DNA of 64,000 nucleotides from JADLDB01 sp040755835 (GTDB taxonomy: Bacteria; Myxococcota; Myxococcia; Myxococcales; Myxococcaceae), in NCBI GenBank assembly GCA_040755835.1, contig JBFMAB010000012.1, positions 62,001 through 126,000 of the forward strand, written 5' to 3'. The translations under genes were made by a program, and so were the position numbers. Position 1 is the first letter of the stretch, and every line of letters begins with the position of its first letter. Below are positions 20,949 to 29,282 of the stretch, piece after piece. The notes beneath the pieces are model-generated. The model worked only from the letters and a program-made list of their open reading frames with translations, searched no databases and was not told the DNA's origin.

Positions 20949-22412
20949 TCAATGAGGCGCTTTCGGGCCGCGCCCGGCCCGGCGCTGGTGCTTCTTCGTC
21001 GACTTCTTGCGCTGCTTCGAGCGCTCCCGGGCCTCGAAGCGCTTCGCGTGCTGCGCGCGGTCCTTCTGGCCCGGCCGCTCGCGCCAGAAGAGGCGGATCG
21101 GCACCTTGAGCCCGAAGACTTTTCGCAGGTGGTTGCCGACGTACCGGGCGTAGCGGTCGGGCACGTCCTTCGAGTTGCAGATGAAGGCGAACGCCGGCGG
21201 CGCGGTGCCCACCTGGGCGACGTAATACAGGCGCAGCTGACGCCCGTTCGTCACCGGCAGCGGGTGCTCGCTGGTGACGTGGTCGAGCAACTTGTTGAGG
21301 CGGGGCGTCGGAGCCCGGAAGTACTGCTGCTGGGCCAGCTCGAGCGCCACGTCCAGCACGCGCGTCACCCGGTCTCCCGTCTTCGCGGTGACGAAGAGCA
21401 TCGGCGCCCAGGCGACCCACTTCATGTACCACTTGAGCTCGGCGCGAAAGTCTTCCTCGCGCAGCGTGCCGCGCACGAGGTCCCACTTGTTCACCACGAC
21501 GATCAGCGCGCGGCCCTTCTCCTCGGCCAGCGCGGCGATCTTGAGATCCTGGTCCACGCCGGCCTCGGTGGCGTCGAGCACCAGCACCGCGACGTCGCTG
21601 TCCTCGATCGCCCGGACCGCGCCCAGCACCGAGAAGTGCTCCACCTTCTGGGTGATCGCCGCCTTCCGCCGGATGCCGGCGGTGTCGGTGAGCGTGAGCC
21701 GCTTGCCCTTGTAGGACAGCTCGGTGTCGATCGGATCGCGCGTGGTGCCGGCGATGGGACTGACGATGACGCGGTCCTCGCCGAGCAGCGCGTTCACCAG
21801 CGTGGACTTGCCGACGTTCGGCCGGCCGACGATCGCCACGCGCAAGGGCCGGTCCGGCGCCTCCTCGCCTTCGGCCGGGGGCTCCGCGGCGGGCGGGGCC
21901 GGCGGCAGCCGCGACGCAATCGCCTCCAACACCGCGGGCACGTTCTCGCCGTGCTCCGCCGAGACGGGGACCGGCGTACCCAGCCCCAGCCGGTGGAACT
22001 CCGCCGCGACGGCCTCGGCGGTGCGGTGGCTGTCGCACTTGTTGACCACCAGCACGAGCGGGCGCGTCTGGCGCCGCAGGTAGCGGGCCACCTCCTCGTC
22101 CGCCGCGGTGATGCCCGTCTGCCCGTCGCAGACGAAGACGACCACCTCGCAGGCCTCGACGGCCGCCTGGGCCTGCTGGCGCACGAGGTCCGCCAGCGGA
22201 TCGTCCTTCGTGTCGGGGACGAAGCCGCCGGTGTCGACCAGGGTGACGGCCCGGCCGCCGACGTCGGCGTTCGCGAAGTGGCGATCGCGCGTGACCCCCG
22301 GCGTGTCCTCGACGATCGCCCGCCGCCGGCCCGCCAGCCGGTTGAAGAGGGTGGACTTGCCCACGTTGGGCCGCCCGACGATCGCCACCAGGGGCCGCTT
22401 CGTGTCCGTCAT
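20949..22412 (-). CDS. der: Ribosome-assembly GTPase Der (EngA)
   Basis: This 487-residue protein has two tandem TrmE-Era-type GTPase domains and a C-terminal KH-like domain, needed for 50S ribosome assembly. P-loops GRPNVGKSTLFNRL (near the N-terminus) and GRPNVGKSTLVNALL (mid-protein) are both present, with DTPGVTRDRH, NKCD and NKWD specificity motifs. The C-terminus is a long basic tail rich in Lys, Arg and Gln. The ATG at 22412 overlaps the Era stop by 4 nt (ATGA). The two Ras-like GTPases thus form a coupled pair. Confidence 0.96.
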   Translation of the reverse strand: MTDTKRPLVAIVGRPNVGKSTLFNRLAGRRRAIVEDTPGVTRDRHFANADVGGRAVTLVDTGGFVPDTKDDPLADLVRQQAQAAVEACEVVVFVCDGQTGITAADEEVARYLRRQTRPLVLVVNKCDSHRTAEAVAAEFHRLGLGTPVPVSAEHGENVPAVLEAIASRLPPAPPAAEPPAEGEEAPDRPLRVAIVGRPNVGKSTLVNALLGEDRVIVSPIAGTTRDPIDTELSYKGKRLTLTDTAGIRRKAAITQKVEHFSVLGAVRAIEDSDVAVLVLDATEAGVDQDLKIAALAEEKGRALIVVVNKWDLVRGTLREEDFRAELKWYMKWVAWAPMLFVTAKTGDRVTRVLDVALELAQQQYFRAPTPRLNKLLDHVTSEHPLPVTNGRQLRLYYVAQVGTAPPAFAFICNSKDVPDRYARYVGNHLRKVFGLKVPIRLFWRERPGQKDRAQHAKRFEARERSKQRKKSTKKHQRRAGRGPKAPH

Positions 22413-23416
22413 GACGACAGCCCGTACCCCATCTTCCGAACGCCGTCCTGCCGCTCGCTCCACCGCGGCTCCACCTTCACCTGCAGTGACAGGAAGACGT
22501 GGCAGCCCAGCAGCCGCTCGATGGCGGCCCGCGCGTCGGTGCCGATCGCCTTCAGCATCTGCCCGCGCTTGCCGATGACGATCGCCTTCTGCGAGTCGCG
22601 CTCGACGAAGATGTTCGCGTGGATCCGCACCAGCCCGGTCAGCGCCTGCTTCTGCGGGCCGTTCGTCGCCGCGTCGTCGCCCTTCGGCCCCTTCTTCGGC
22701 GCCTTCTTCGCGCGGGCCTTCGGGGGCGGCGCGAAGCGCTCCTCCTCGTCGAAGACCTCGACCACCACCGCGGCGGAGTACGGGATCTCCTGCCGGCAGT
22801 GCCGCAGCACCTGCTCGCGCACGTACTCGGCCACCAGCACGCGCTCGGCCTGGTCGGTGAACATGTCCGGCGGGAAGATCAGCTCCTCCCCCGGCATCTT
22901 CTCGAGCACCGCCTGGAACAACTCGTCCAGCCCTTCGCTGTGCCGGGCGCTGACCGGCACCACCGCCGCGAACGGGAACTCCTTCCGGTAGAGATCGATC
23001 ATCGGCAGGAGCAGCGGCTTCTTCACCGTGTCGATCTTGGTGATGACCAGCAGCACCGGCTTGCCCAGCTTCTTCAGCCGCTCGAGCACCAGCCGGTTGC
23101 CAGGGGTGACCTCGGGCGCCTTGTCCTCCGCGAGGCCCTCCGCCTGCACCAGGAAGAGCACCAGGTCGCATTCCTGGGCGGCGGTCATCGCCACTTCGAC
23201 CATGTGCTTGTTGAGCGCGCCCCTGGCGTGGTGGATCCCCGGCGTATCGAAGAAGGCCACCTGCCCTTCCGGGCGCGTCACGACGCCGAGGATGCGCGTG
23301 CGCGTCGTCTGCGGCTTGGGCGAGACGATCGCCACCTTCTCGCCCAGCAGGCGATTGAGGAGCGTGCTCTTCCCCACGTTGGGCCGGCCGATCAACGCCG
23401 CGAATCCGCTGCGCAT
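22409..23416 (-). CDS. era: Ribosome-biogenesis GTPase Era with a basic insertion in the KH domain
   Basis: Era binds GTP and the 3' end of 16S rRNA during 30S maturation. G1 is GRPNVGKSTLLNRLLG; the switch region PQTTRTRILGV and G3 FFDTPGIH are typical, and G4 is TKID. The KH domain with ERDSQKAIVIGKRGQMLK is at the C-terminus. At 335 residues it is longer than usual (about 300) because of an insertion of about 30 residues rich in Lys, Pro and Ala (RAKKAPKKGPKGDD, about residue 240). Located downstream of rnc and three cyclophilin genes, 31 nt after the last cyclophilin. Confidence 0.95.
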   Translation of the reverse strand: MRSGFAALIGRPNVGKSTLLNRLLGEKVAIVSPKPQTTRTRILGVVTRPEGQVAFFDTPGIHHARGALNKHMVEVAMTAAQECDLVLFLVQAEGLAEDKAPEVTPGNRLVLERLKKLGKPVLLVITKIDTVKKPLLLPMIDLYRKEFPFAAVVPVSARHSEGLDELFQAVLEKMPGEELIFPPDMFTDQAERVLVAEYVREQVLRHCRQEIPYSAAVVVEVFDEEERFAPPPKARAKKAPKKGPKGDDAATNGPQKQALTGLVRIHANIFVERDSQKAIVIGKRGQMLKAIGTDARAAIERLLGCHVFLSLQVKVEPRWSERQDGVRKMGYGLSS

Positions 23417-23447
23417 GGGGGAGATGCTCCGAACGGCCCGCGGGCCT

Positions 23448-23996
23448 CTACGCCGACTTCGAGATGGTCAGCTTCTTGATGACGACGTCCGTCCTGGGGC
23501 GCTCGCCGTTCTTGGGGATGACGTTGGCGACGCGGTCGGCGACCTCCTGGCCGGAGATCACCTCGCCGAAGATGGTGTGGCGGTTGTTGAGCCACGTCGT
23601 CGGCGCGACGGTGATGAAGAACTGCGAGCCATTGGTGTTGGGCCCCGAGTTCGCCATGGCGAGCAGGCCCGGCTTGTCGAAGCGGCGGCCCGACTGGAAC
23701 TCGTCCTCGAACTTGTAGCCGGGCCCGCCGGTGCCCCGGCCGAGGGGATCGCCGCCCTGGATCATGAAGTCCTTCATGCAGCGGTGGAAGATCGTCCCGT
23801 CGTACAGCGGCACGCCCTTCATCTTCTCCAGCGTGCCCGGGTGGACCCATTCCTTCTCGCCGGTGGCGAGGCCCACGAAGTTCTCCACCGTCTTCGGCGC
23901 GTCCTTCGAGAAGAGGCGGACGGTGATCGTCCCCTCGGTGGTCTCGAACTTCGCGTACAAATCGTGGCCCGCGCGGGCCTCTTCCATCATTCCCAT
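23448..23996 (-). CDS. Cytoplasmic cyclophilin-type peptidyl-prolyl isomerase
   Basis: This 182-residue protein is a full cyclophilin domain with no export signal. The active-site residues are in IFHRCMKDFMIQGGD (catalytic Arg) and ANSGPNTNGSQFFIT, with WLNNRHTIFGEV following. It catalyses cis-trans isomerisation of prolyl bonds. The start was set at the first of three nearby Met codons (23996, 23990, 23987). It is the third of three adjacent paralogues; the other two carry a lipoprotein signal and a cleavable signal. Located 31 nt before era. Confidence 0.9.
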   Translation of the reverse strand: MGMMEEARAGHDLYAKFETTEGTITVRLFSKDAPKTVENFVGLATGEKEWVHPGTLEKMKGVPLYDGTIFHRCMKDFMIQGGDPLGRGTGGPGYKFEDEFQSGRRFDKPGLLAMANSGPNTNGSQFFITVAPTTWLNNRHTIFGEVISGQEVADRVANVIPKNGERPRTDVVIKKLTISKSA

Positions 23997-24024
23997 GTCT
24001 CGTTCGCTCCGGGTGGGTGGACGT

Positions 24025-24681
24025 TTACGGCGCCTGCTCGGACAGCTCGATCTTCTCGATCTTCACCGGTTGCACGGGGCGATCGGCCGGTCCCTTCGGC
24101 ACCTTCTGGATCGCGTCGACGACCTCGTAGCCCTTCACCACCTCGCCGAAGATGGTGTGCTTGCCGTTGAGCCACTGCGGCGTCGAGGTGGTGATGAAGA
24201 ACTGGGAGCCGTTGGTGTTGGGGCCCGAGTTCGCCATCGCGAGCAGGCCGACGCGGTCGAACGTCTTCCCCGACTGGAGCTCATCCTCGAAGCGGTAGCC
24301 CGGGTCGCCGGTGCCGGTGCCCAGCGGGTCGCCGCCCTGGATCATGAAGCCCTCGATGACGCGGTGGAAGATCGTGCCCGCGTAGAGCGGCACGCCCTTC
24401 TTGATCTCGCCGGTGGCGGGGCTCCTCCACTCGCGCTCGCCCGTCGCGAGGCCCACGAAGTTGCGTACCGTCTTCGGCGCGTCCTTCGAGTACAGCTTGA
24501 CCGTCACCGCGCCCATGTTGGTGGTGATGGTGGCGTAGAGCTCCTGACCCGCCAGCACCTTCGCGGTCCACGGGCCTTCGGCCGCCGCCGCGCCCGCTCC
24601 TGCCCCGCCGCCCGCCTCGTCCTTCTTGCAGCCGGTGAGCGCCAGGCCCACGGCCACCACGATCGCCAACTTCGTCCGCAT
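24025..24681 (-). CDS. Lipoprotein cyclophilin-type peptidyl-prolyl isomerase
   Basis: This 218-residue lipoprotein (lipobox LTGC, Cys18) has a Gly/Ala-rich spacer and a cyclophilin domain. The sequences FHRVIEGFMIQGGDPLG and GSQFFIT show the catalytic core intact. It should be tethered to the inner or outer membrane facing the periplasm. The ATG at 24681 forms a TGATG junction with the preceding cyclophilin gene; a GTG one codon upstream (24684) is also possible. Middle member of three tandem paralogues. Confidence 0.9.
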   Translation of the reverse strand: MRTKLAIVVAVGLALTGCKKDEAGGGAGAGAAAAEGPWTAKVLAGQELYATITTNMGAVTVKLYSKDAPKTVRNFVGLATGEREWRSPATGEIKKGVPLYAGTIFHRVIEGFMIQGGDPLGTGTGDPGYRFEDELQSGKTFDRVGLLAMANSGPNTNGSQFFITTSTPQWLNGKHTIFGEVVKGYEVVDAIQKVPKGPADRPVQPVKIEKIELSEQAP

Positions 24682-25337
24682 CACGTGCCTCCCTGCTTCG
24701 GCGCCCTGGCCTTCTTCGTCACCGGCGCCTTCTCGGAGATCGTCACCTTCTTCATCACCACCGCCGGATCCGGGCGGTTGCCGGGGCCCTTGCCCAGCTT
24801 CGAGATCGCCACCGCCACGTCGTACCCGGCGATCACCTTCCCGAAGATGGTGTGCTTGCCGTTCAAGTACGTCGGCGTCGAGACGGTGATGAAGAACTGC
24901 GAGCCGTTGGTGTTCGGCCCGGAGTTCGCCATCGCCAACAGCCCGGGCGTGTCGAAGGCCCGCCCGGACTGGAACTCGTCTTCGAACTGGTAGCCGGGGC
25001 CGCCGCGGCCCGTACCCGTCGGGTCTCCGCCCTGGATCATGAAGCCTTCGATGCAGCGGTGGAACGTCACGCCGTCGTAGAACGGCTTGCTCGTCGGCCG
25101 GCCGTCGACGCCCACGTACTGGCGCTCGCCCGCCGCGAGGCTGACGAAGTTGAGCACCGTCTTCGGCGCGTCCTTCGGAAACAGCTGCACGACGATGTCG
25201 CCGTGGTTGGTGGAGATCGTCGCGTAGAGATCGTGGCCGGCCTGGGCCAGCTTCGAGAACTTTCCGTCCTGCGCCGAGGCCACCGCGGGCACCAGCAGCA
25301 GGGCGGTGAGCGCAACCGTCGAGAGCGACTGCTTCAT
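24681..25337 (-). CDS. Periplasmic cyclophilin-type peptidyl-prolyl isomerase
   Basis: This 218-residue protein has a cleavable signal peptide (about residues 1-20, ending VASA) and a cyclophilin domain with FHRCIEGFMIQGGD and SQFFITVSTPTYLN. The C-terminus is Lys-rich (KKARAPKQGGT). It is predicted to fold secreted proteins in the periplasm. The ATG at 25337 fits the signal peptide; the long open frame upstream of it overlaps rnc and is spurious. First of three tandem paralogues, 49 nt after rnc. Confidence 0.9.
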   Translation of the reverse strand: MKQSLSTVALTALLLVPAVASAQDGKFSKLAQAGHDLYATISTNHGDIVVQLFPKDAPKTVLNFVSLAAGERQYVGVDGRPTSKPFYDGVTFHRCIEGFMIQGGDPTGTGRGGPGYQFEDEFQSGRAFDTPGLLAMANSGPNTNGSQFFITVSTPTYLNGKHTIFGKVIAGYDVAVAISKLGKGPGNRPDPAVVMKKVTISEKAPVTKKARAPKQGGT

Positions 25338-25386
25338 GGGCGGCGAAGCTAACCGCGCGCGCGGCCTGCGCAAACGGGGAAATGGA

Positions 25387-26136
25387 CTAGCGCTCGAGCC
25401 GCGGCGTGGTGTGGGCCAGCATGGCCAGCGTCTCGCGCGCCGCCGATTGCTCGGCTTCCTTCTTCGAGCGGCCGGTGGACCGGGCGTACACGTCCTGGCC
25501 GATCGACACCTCGACCTCGAAGACCTTCTCGTGATCGGGGCCGGTCTCGGACACCACGCGGTAGCGCGGCGAGGCGCGCAGGCGGCTCTGGGCGTCCTCC
25601 TGCAGCATGGACTTGTAGTCCTGGCCCTGGCGGCCTTCCGCGACGCCATCGAGCGCCTCGCCGAAGAAGCGATCAATGAAGGCCATGGTCGCCGGCATGC
25701 CGTTGCCGAGGTAGATGGCGCCGATCACCGCCTCGAGCGCGTCGGCCAGCACCGACGGCTTGTCGCGGCCGCCGGTCAGCTCCTCGCCGCGGCCCAGCAG
25801 CAAAAGCTCGCCCAGGCCCAGCTTCCTGGCGACCCGGGCCAGCCCTTCCTCGTTGACGATCAGCGCGCGCAGCTTCGACAGCTCGCCTTCGGCCGCGCGC
25901 GGGAAGCGCTCCATCAACCGGTGGCCGATGGCGAGGTCGACCACCGCGTCGCCCAGGAACTCGAGCCGCTCGTTGTCGACGCAGTCCTCGTCCTTGTGCT
26001 CGTTGCAGTAGCTCTTGTGCGTCAGCGCGGCGAGCGCGATGGCCTTGTCGGCGAAGTCGAGGAGCGCGCGGCTCTCGAGGCCACTGACCCGCTCCTGCGG
26101 CGTCATCTTCGCGAAGGGTCTGAAGCTGTCGCTCAT
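25387..26136 (-). CDS. rnc: Ribonuclease III
   Basis: This 249-residue endonuclease cleaves double-stranded RNA in rRNA processing. The family signature NERLEFLGDAVVDLAIG holds the metal-binding Glu and Asp, and a second acidic site lies in DALEAVIGAIYL. A double-stranded RNA-binding domain fills the last 75 residues (QSRLRASPRYRVVSETG to SKKEAEQSAARETL). rnc and era are adjacent in most bacteria; here three cyclophilin genes separate them. It begins 11 nt after meaB. Confidence 0.96.
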   Translation of the reverse strand: MSDSFRPFAKMTPQERVSGLESRALLDFADKAIALAALTHKSYCNEHKDEDCVDNERLEFLGDAVVDLAIGHRLMERFPRAAEGELSKLRALIVNEEGLARVARKLGLGELLLLGRGEELTGGRDKPSVLADALEAVIGAIYLGNGMPATMAFIDRFFGEALDGVAEGRQGQDYKSMLQEDAQSRLRASPRYRVVSETGPDHEKVFEVEVSIGQDVYARSTGRSKKEAEQSAARETLAMLAHTTPRLER

Positions 26137-26147
26137 GCGGCCCTGTT

Positions 26148-27182
26148 TCAGCGGTACTTCCCGGCCAACTCGTCGGCCAGGGCGTAGGGATCTGCGTCTC
26201 GGCGGGCGATGCGCTTCGCCACGTCGGAGAGATTACCGCGTTCCCGCTCGAGCCTTTCAAGCCCCGCCTGGAGCAGCCGCTCGCGGAGCAGCGCGAGGAA
26301 CTGCGTCAAGGCCCGGTTCTGCTCCCGCTGTTCCTTCTGGCCCGTCGAGTCCAGGAAGTCGCGGTGCTTCGCGATCGCGGCGACGAGCGCGTCGACGCCC
26401 TGGTCCTTCGCGGCGATCACCTTCAGAATGGGCGGCTCCCACTCGGGCGGACCTTCGACCTTCTCGGGCGCCCGCCGCTCCGCCCGGGCGCGCACCATGC
26501 GGTGGTGCGCGTCGTGATCCATGGGCGGCGCGCGCACGGCGTGGCGCAGCTCGAGCATCGTGCGCAGCTCGCGCACCACGCGGTCGGCGCCATCGAGATC
26601 CGCCTTGTTCACCGCGAAGACGTCGGCCACCTCGAGGATGCCCGCCTTGATCGCCTGGATGTCGTCGCCCATGCCGGGAACGAGGACGACGATGGTGGTG
26701 TGCGCCAGCTGGGCGATGTCGATCTCGTCCTGCCCCACCCCGACCGTCTCGATGATCACGACGTCGCGCCCCATCGCGTCCATCACCTTGAGGCAGTCGC
26801 CGGTGGCGCGCGACAGGCCGCCCAGGTTTCCGCGCGTGGCGAGGCTGCGGATGAAGACGCCCGGATCCGTCGCGTGGCCCTGCATGCGAATCCGGTCGCC
26901 GAGGATCGCGCCGCCGGTGAAGGGGCTCGTCGGATCCACCGCGATGACGCCCACCGTGAGGCCCTGCTTGCGGTACTGCGCCACCAGCCGATCGGTCAGC
27001 GTCGACTTGCCGGCGCCGGGCGAGCCGGTGACGCCCACCACGTAGGCCTTGCCGGTGTGCTTGAAGAGCGCCCGCAGCTCGCCGGTGGCCTCGGGCACGC
27101 CGTCGTCGATGAGCCGCATGAGTCGCGAAGCGGCCCGCACGTCTCCGGCCAGCACCCGCTCCGCCAGGGACTTCGTCGTCAT
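26148..27182 (-). CDS. meaB: MeaB-type GTPase chaperone of methylmalonyl-CoA mutase
   Basis: This G3E GTPase protects and gates cofactor loading of methylmalonyl-CoA mutase. The P-loop GVTGSPGAGKSTLTDRL, VDPTSPFTGGAILGDRIRM, ETVGVGQDEIDI and NKADLDG motifs are all present. From the ATG at 27182 the protein is 344 residues, near the usual length; the frame runs upstream into the previous gene without a good start. The ATG overlaps that gene's stop (ATGA). It lies 23 kb from the mutase genes but beside acyl-CoA dehydrogenase and enoyl-CoA hydratase. ArgK is an older misnomer for this family. Confidence 0.93.
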   Translation of the reverse strand: MTTKSLAERVLAGDVRAASRLMRLIDDGVPEATGELRALFKHTGKAYVVGVTGSPGAGKSTLTDRLVAQYRKQGLTVGVIAVDPTSPFTGGAILGDRIRMQGHATDPGVFIRSLATRGNLGGLSRATGDCLKVMDAMGRDVVIIETVGVGQDEIDIAQLAHTTIVVLVPGMGDDIQAIKAGILEVADVFAVNKADLDGADRVVRELRTMLELRHAVRAPPMDHDAHHRMVRARAERRAPEKVEGPPEWEPPILKVIAAKDQGVDALVAAIAKHRDFLDSTGQKEQREQNRALTQFLALLRERLLQAGLERLERERGNLSDVAKRIARRDADPYALADELAGKYR

Positions 27183-28072
27183 GATCCGGACACCACCTGG
27201 ACGTCGTCGACGCTCACCTGCAACACGCCCGCCACCAGCGCGCGAATGCCGGGGAACGCGTCGAGCTCGAAGCGGTCGGCCCACACCTTGCCCCTGGTGC
27301 CCGCGAGCAGCCCGCGGAAGGTGCGCCCCTGCACGCGCGCCGCCGCGAAGCGCAGCTCCTCACCGTTGACGCGCACGGTGGCCAGCACCTCGAGCGTCGA
27401 GCGCGGCGGCAGCGACGCGTCGCCGAAGGCCCTGGCGAGCTCCTTGAACGGCAGCGCCTTCTCGGGCGGCATGGGCACCGGCGCCAGGGACGGCGTCCGC
27501 CTGCCGGACGGCGCGCTCTGCGCGGTGTGCTCGGCCACGTCCCGGAACATGGCGAGGAGGAACTGAAGCAGCGCGCCGCGGTCGCGGTGCTCCGACAGCT
27601 CGAAGGCCGTGTCGGCGCCCGCGCCGGTCAGCTCGGCGCCTTCGACGAAGACTCGCGCCACGCGGAACTGGCCGGTGCGGTTGGCGGCGATGACGAACTT
27701 GAGCGGCTCGGCCTCGAGCTCCGCGGTCAGCTGCAGCGTCGCCGGGTCGACCTTCGGGTGAAGCCCCATGGCGGTGAGCTCGCTGGATCGCCGCTCGAGC
27801 TGGAACAGGTGATCGTTCAGCGTCTTCACCACCAGGTCTTCGAGGCGCGTCGCCGCGGTGATGAAGGCCAGGTTGATCGGCTGCGCGCCGACGAACTCCG
27901 GGGGCCCGACGTACAGCAGCCGGTCGCCCATGACGGTGAACGAGACGTGGTCGATCGGCTGCCGGGTGAGCGGGTTGCAGGCCTGCCCGTCGGACACCTG
28001 GAGCTCGGCCTGGACGACGCCGTCGGCTTCGGTGACCGTGAGGCCCAGCTGTTCGAGGAACGCGCGGTCCAT
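27179..28072 (-). CDS. Unknown protein translationally coupled to meaB
   Basis: I do not recognise this 297-residue protein. It is soluble with no signal peptide, has a beta-rich first half (VVQAELQVSDGQACNPLT), and a C-terminal half with FRGLLAGTRGKVWADRFEL. The ATG at 28072 follows the acyl-CoA dehydrogenase stop after 14 nt and the gene ends within meaB's start (ATGA). Conserved coupling to acyl-CoA and mutase-chaperone genes would suggest a role in acyl-CoA metabolism, but no motif supports a specific reaction. Confidence 0.78.
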   Translation of the reverse strand: MDRAFLEQLGLTVTEADGVVQAELQVSDGQACNPLTRQPIDHVSFTVMGDRLLYVGPPEFVGAQPINLAFITAATRLEDLVVKTLNDHLFQLERRSSELTAMGLHPKVDPATLQLTAELEAEPLKFVIAANRTGQFRVARVFVEGAELTGAGADTAFELSEHRDRGALLQFLLAMFRDVAEHTAQSAPSGRRTPSLAPVPMPPEKALPFKELARAFGDASLPPRSTLEVLATVRVNGEELRFAAARVQGRTFRGLLAGTRGKVWADRFELDAFPGIRALVAGVLQVSVDDVQVVSGS

Positions 28073-28086
28073 GCGGCGTGGGCCCT

Positions 28087-29229
28087 TCAGCCCCTGAGGA
28101 TCTCGCGGGCGATGATCGACCGCTGGATCTCGCTGGTGCCCTCGCCGATCTCGCACAGCTTCGCGTCGCGGAGGTAGCGCTCGACGGGGAACTCGCGCGT
28201 GTAGCCGTAGCCGCCGTGGATCTGCACGGCCTTGTTGCACGCGCGGGTGGCCGCCTCGGAGGCGAACAGCTTCGCCATCGAGGCCTCGCGGCTGTACGGC
28301 TTTCCGGCGTCGGCGAGCGCGGCGGCGCGGAAGACGAGCAGGCGGGCCGCGTCGATCTCGGTCTGCATGTCCGCCAGCATCCACTTGATCGCCTGGAACT
28401 CGGAGATCGGTTGCCCGAAGGCGGTGCGGTCCTTCGAGTACTTCACCGACTCCTCGACCGCGCCGCGCCCCAGGCCGACAGCGAGCGCGCCGATGGTGAT
28501 GCGGCCGCCGTCGAGGATCTTCATGGTGTCGATGAAGCCGTGGTCGAGCTCGCCGAGGCGGGCGCTGTCGGGCACCACCACGTTGTCGAGGTGCAGCTCG
28601 GCGGTGTCCGACGAACGCATCCCCAGCTTCCCGTGGATCGCGCGCTGGCTGAAGCCCTTCGCGTGCTTGTCGAGGATGAACGCGGTGATGCCCTTCTGCT
28701 TCTTCTCGGGCGAGGTGACCGCGAGGATCACGAAGACGTCGCCGACGGTGCCCTGGGTGATGAACATCTTCGAGCCGTTGAGCACCCAGTCGTTCCCCTG
28801 CTTCACGGCCGTCGTCTTCATGCCCGCCGCGTCGGAGCCGCTGCCGGGCTCGGTGAGGCCCCACGCGCCCAGCCACTCGCCGGTGGCCAGCTTCGGCAGG
28901 TACTTCGCGCGCTGCGCGTCGTTGCCGAACACGCGGATGTGCGAGGTGCCGAGGCCGTTGTGCGACGCCACGGTGAGCGCCAGCGAGCCGTCGTAGCGGG
29001 CGATTTCCTCCACCACCACGGCCACCGCCAGGTTGCCGAGGCCGGCGCCGCCGTACTCCTCGGAGATGCGGATTCCGAGGAGCCCCATCTGACCGAGCTC
29101 GCGGACGATCTCCATCGGGAACTTCTCGTGGTGATCCCACTCGCGCGCCTTGTCCTTCACGCGCTTCTCGCAGAAGTCGCGGACCGTCTTCTGCAGCGCC
29201 CTGACGTCTTCCGGCAGCTCGAAATCCAT
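28087..29229 (-). CDS. Acyl-CoA dehydrogenase
   Basis: This 380-residue flavoenzyme introduces a double bond in a CoA thioester, passing electrons to ETF. FAD-binding motifs LTEPGSGSDAAGMKTTA and FGQPISEFQAIKW are present, and the C-terminal IGEGTSEIQRSIIAREIL includes the Glu of the usual catalytic-base region. Short/branched-chain members (isovaleryl-, isobutyryl-, butyryl-CoA) have this length. With HMG-CoA lyase and the mutase elsewhere in the window, a branched-chain substrate is attractive, but this cannot be assigned from sequence. It lies 53 nt after the enoyl-CoA hydratase gene. Confidence 0.93.
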   Translation of the reverse strand: MDFELPEDVRALQKTVRDFCEKRVKDKAREWDHHEKFPMEIVRELGQMGLLGIRISEEYGGAGLGNLAVAVVVEEIARYDGSLALTVASHNGLGTSHIRVFGNDAQRAKYLPKLATGEWLGAWGLTEPGSGSDAAGMKTTAVKQGNDWVLNGSKMFITQGTVGDVFVILAVTSPEKKQKGITAFILDKHAKGFSQRAIHGKLGMRSSDTAELHLDNVVVPDSARLGELDHGFIDTMKILDGGRITIGALAVGLGRGAVEESVKYSKDRTAFGQPISEFQAIKWMLADMQTEIDAARLLVFRAAALADAGKPYSREASMAKLFASEAATRACNKAVQIHGGYGYTREFPVERYLRDAKLCEIGEGTSEIQRSIIAREILRG

Positions 29230-29282
29230 GGCGCGTCGTCTAATGAACTCGGCGGGCGGACGCAAAGGCGGAGCGGGCCAGG

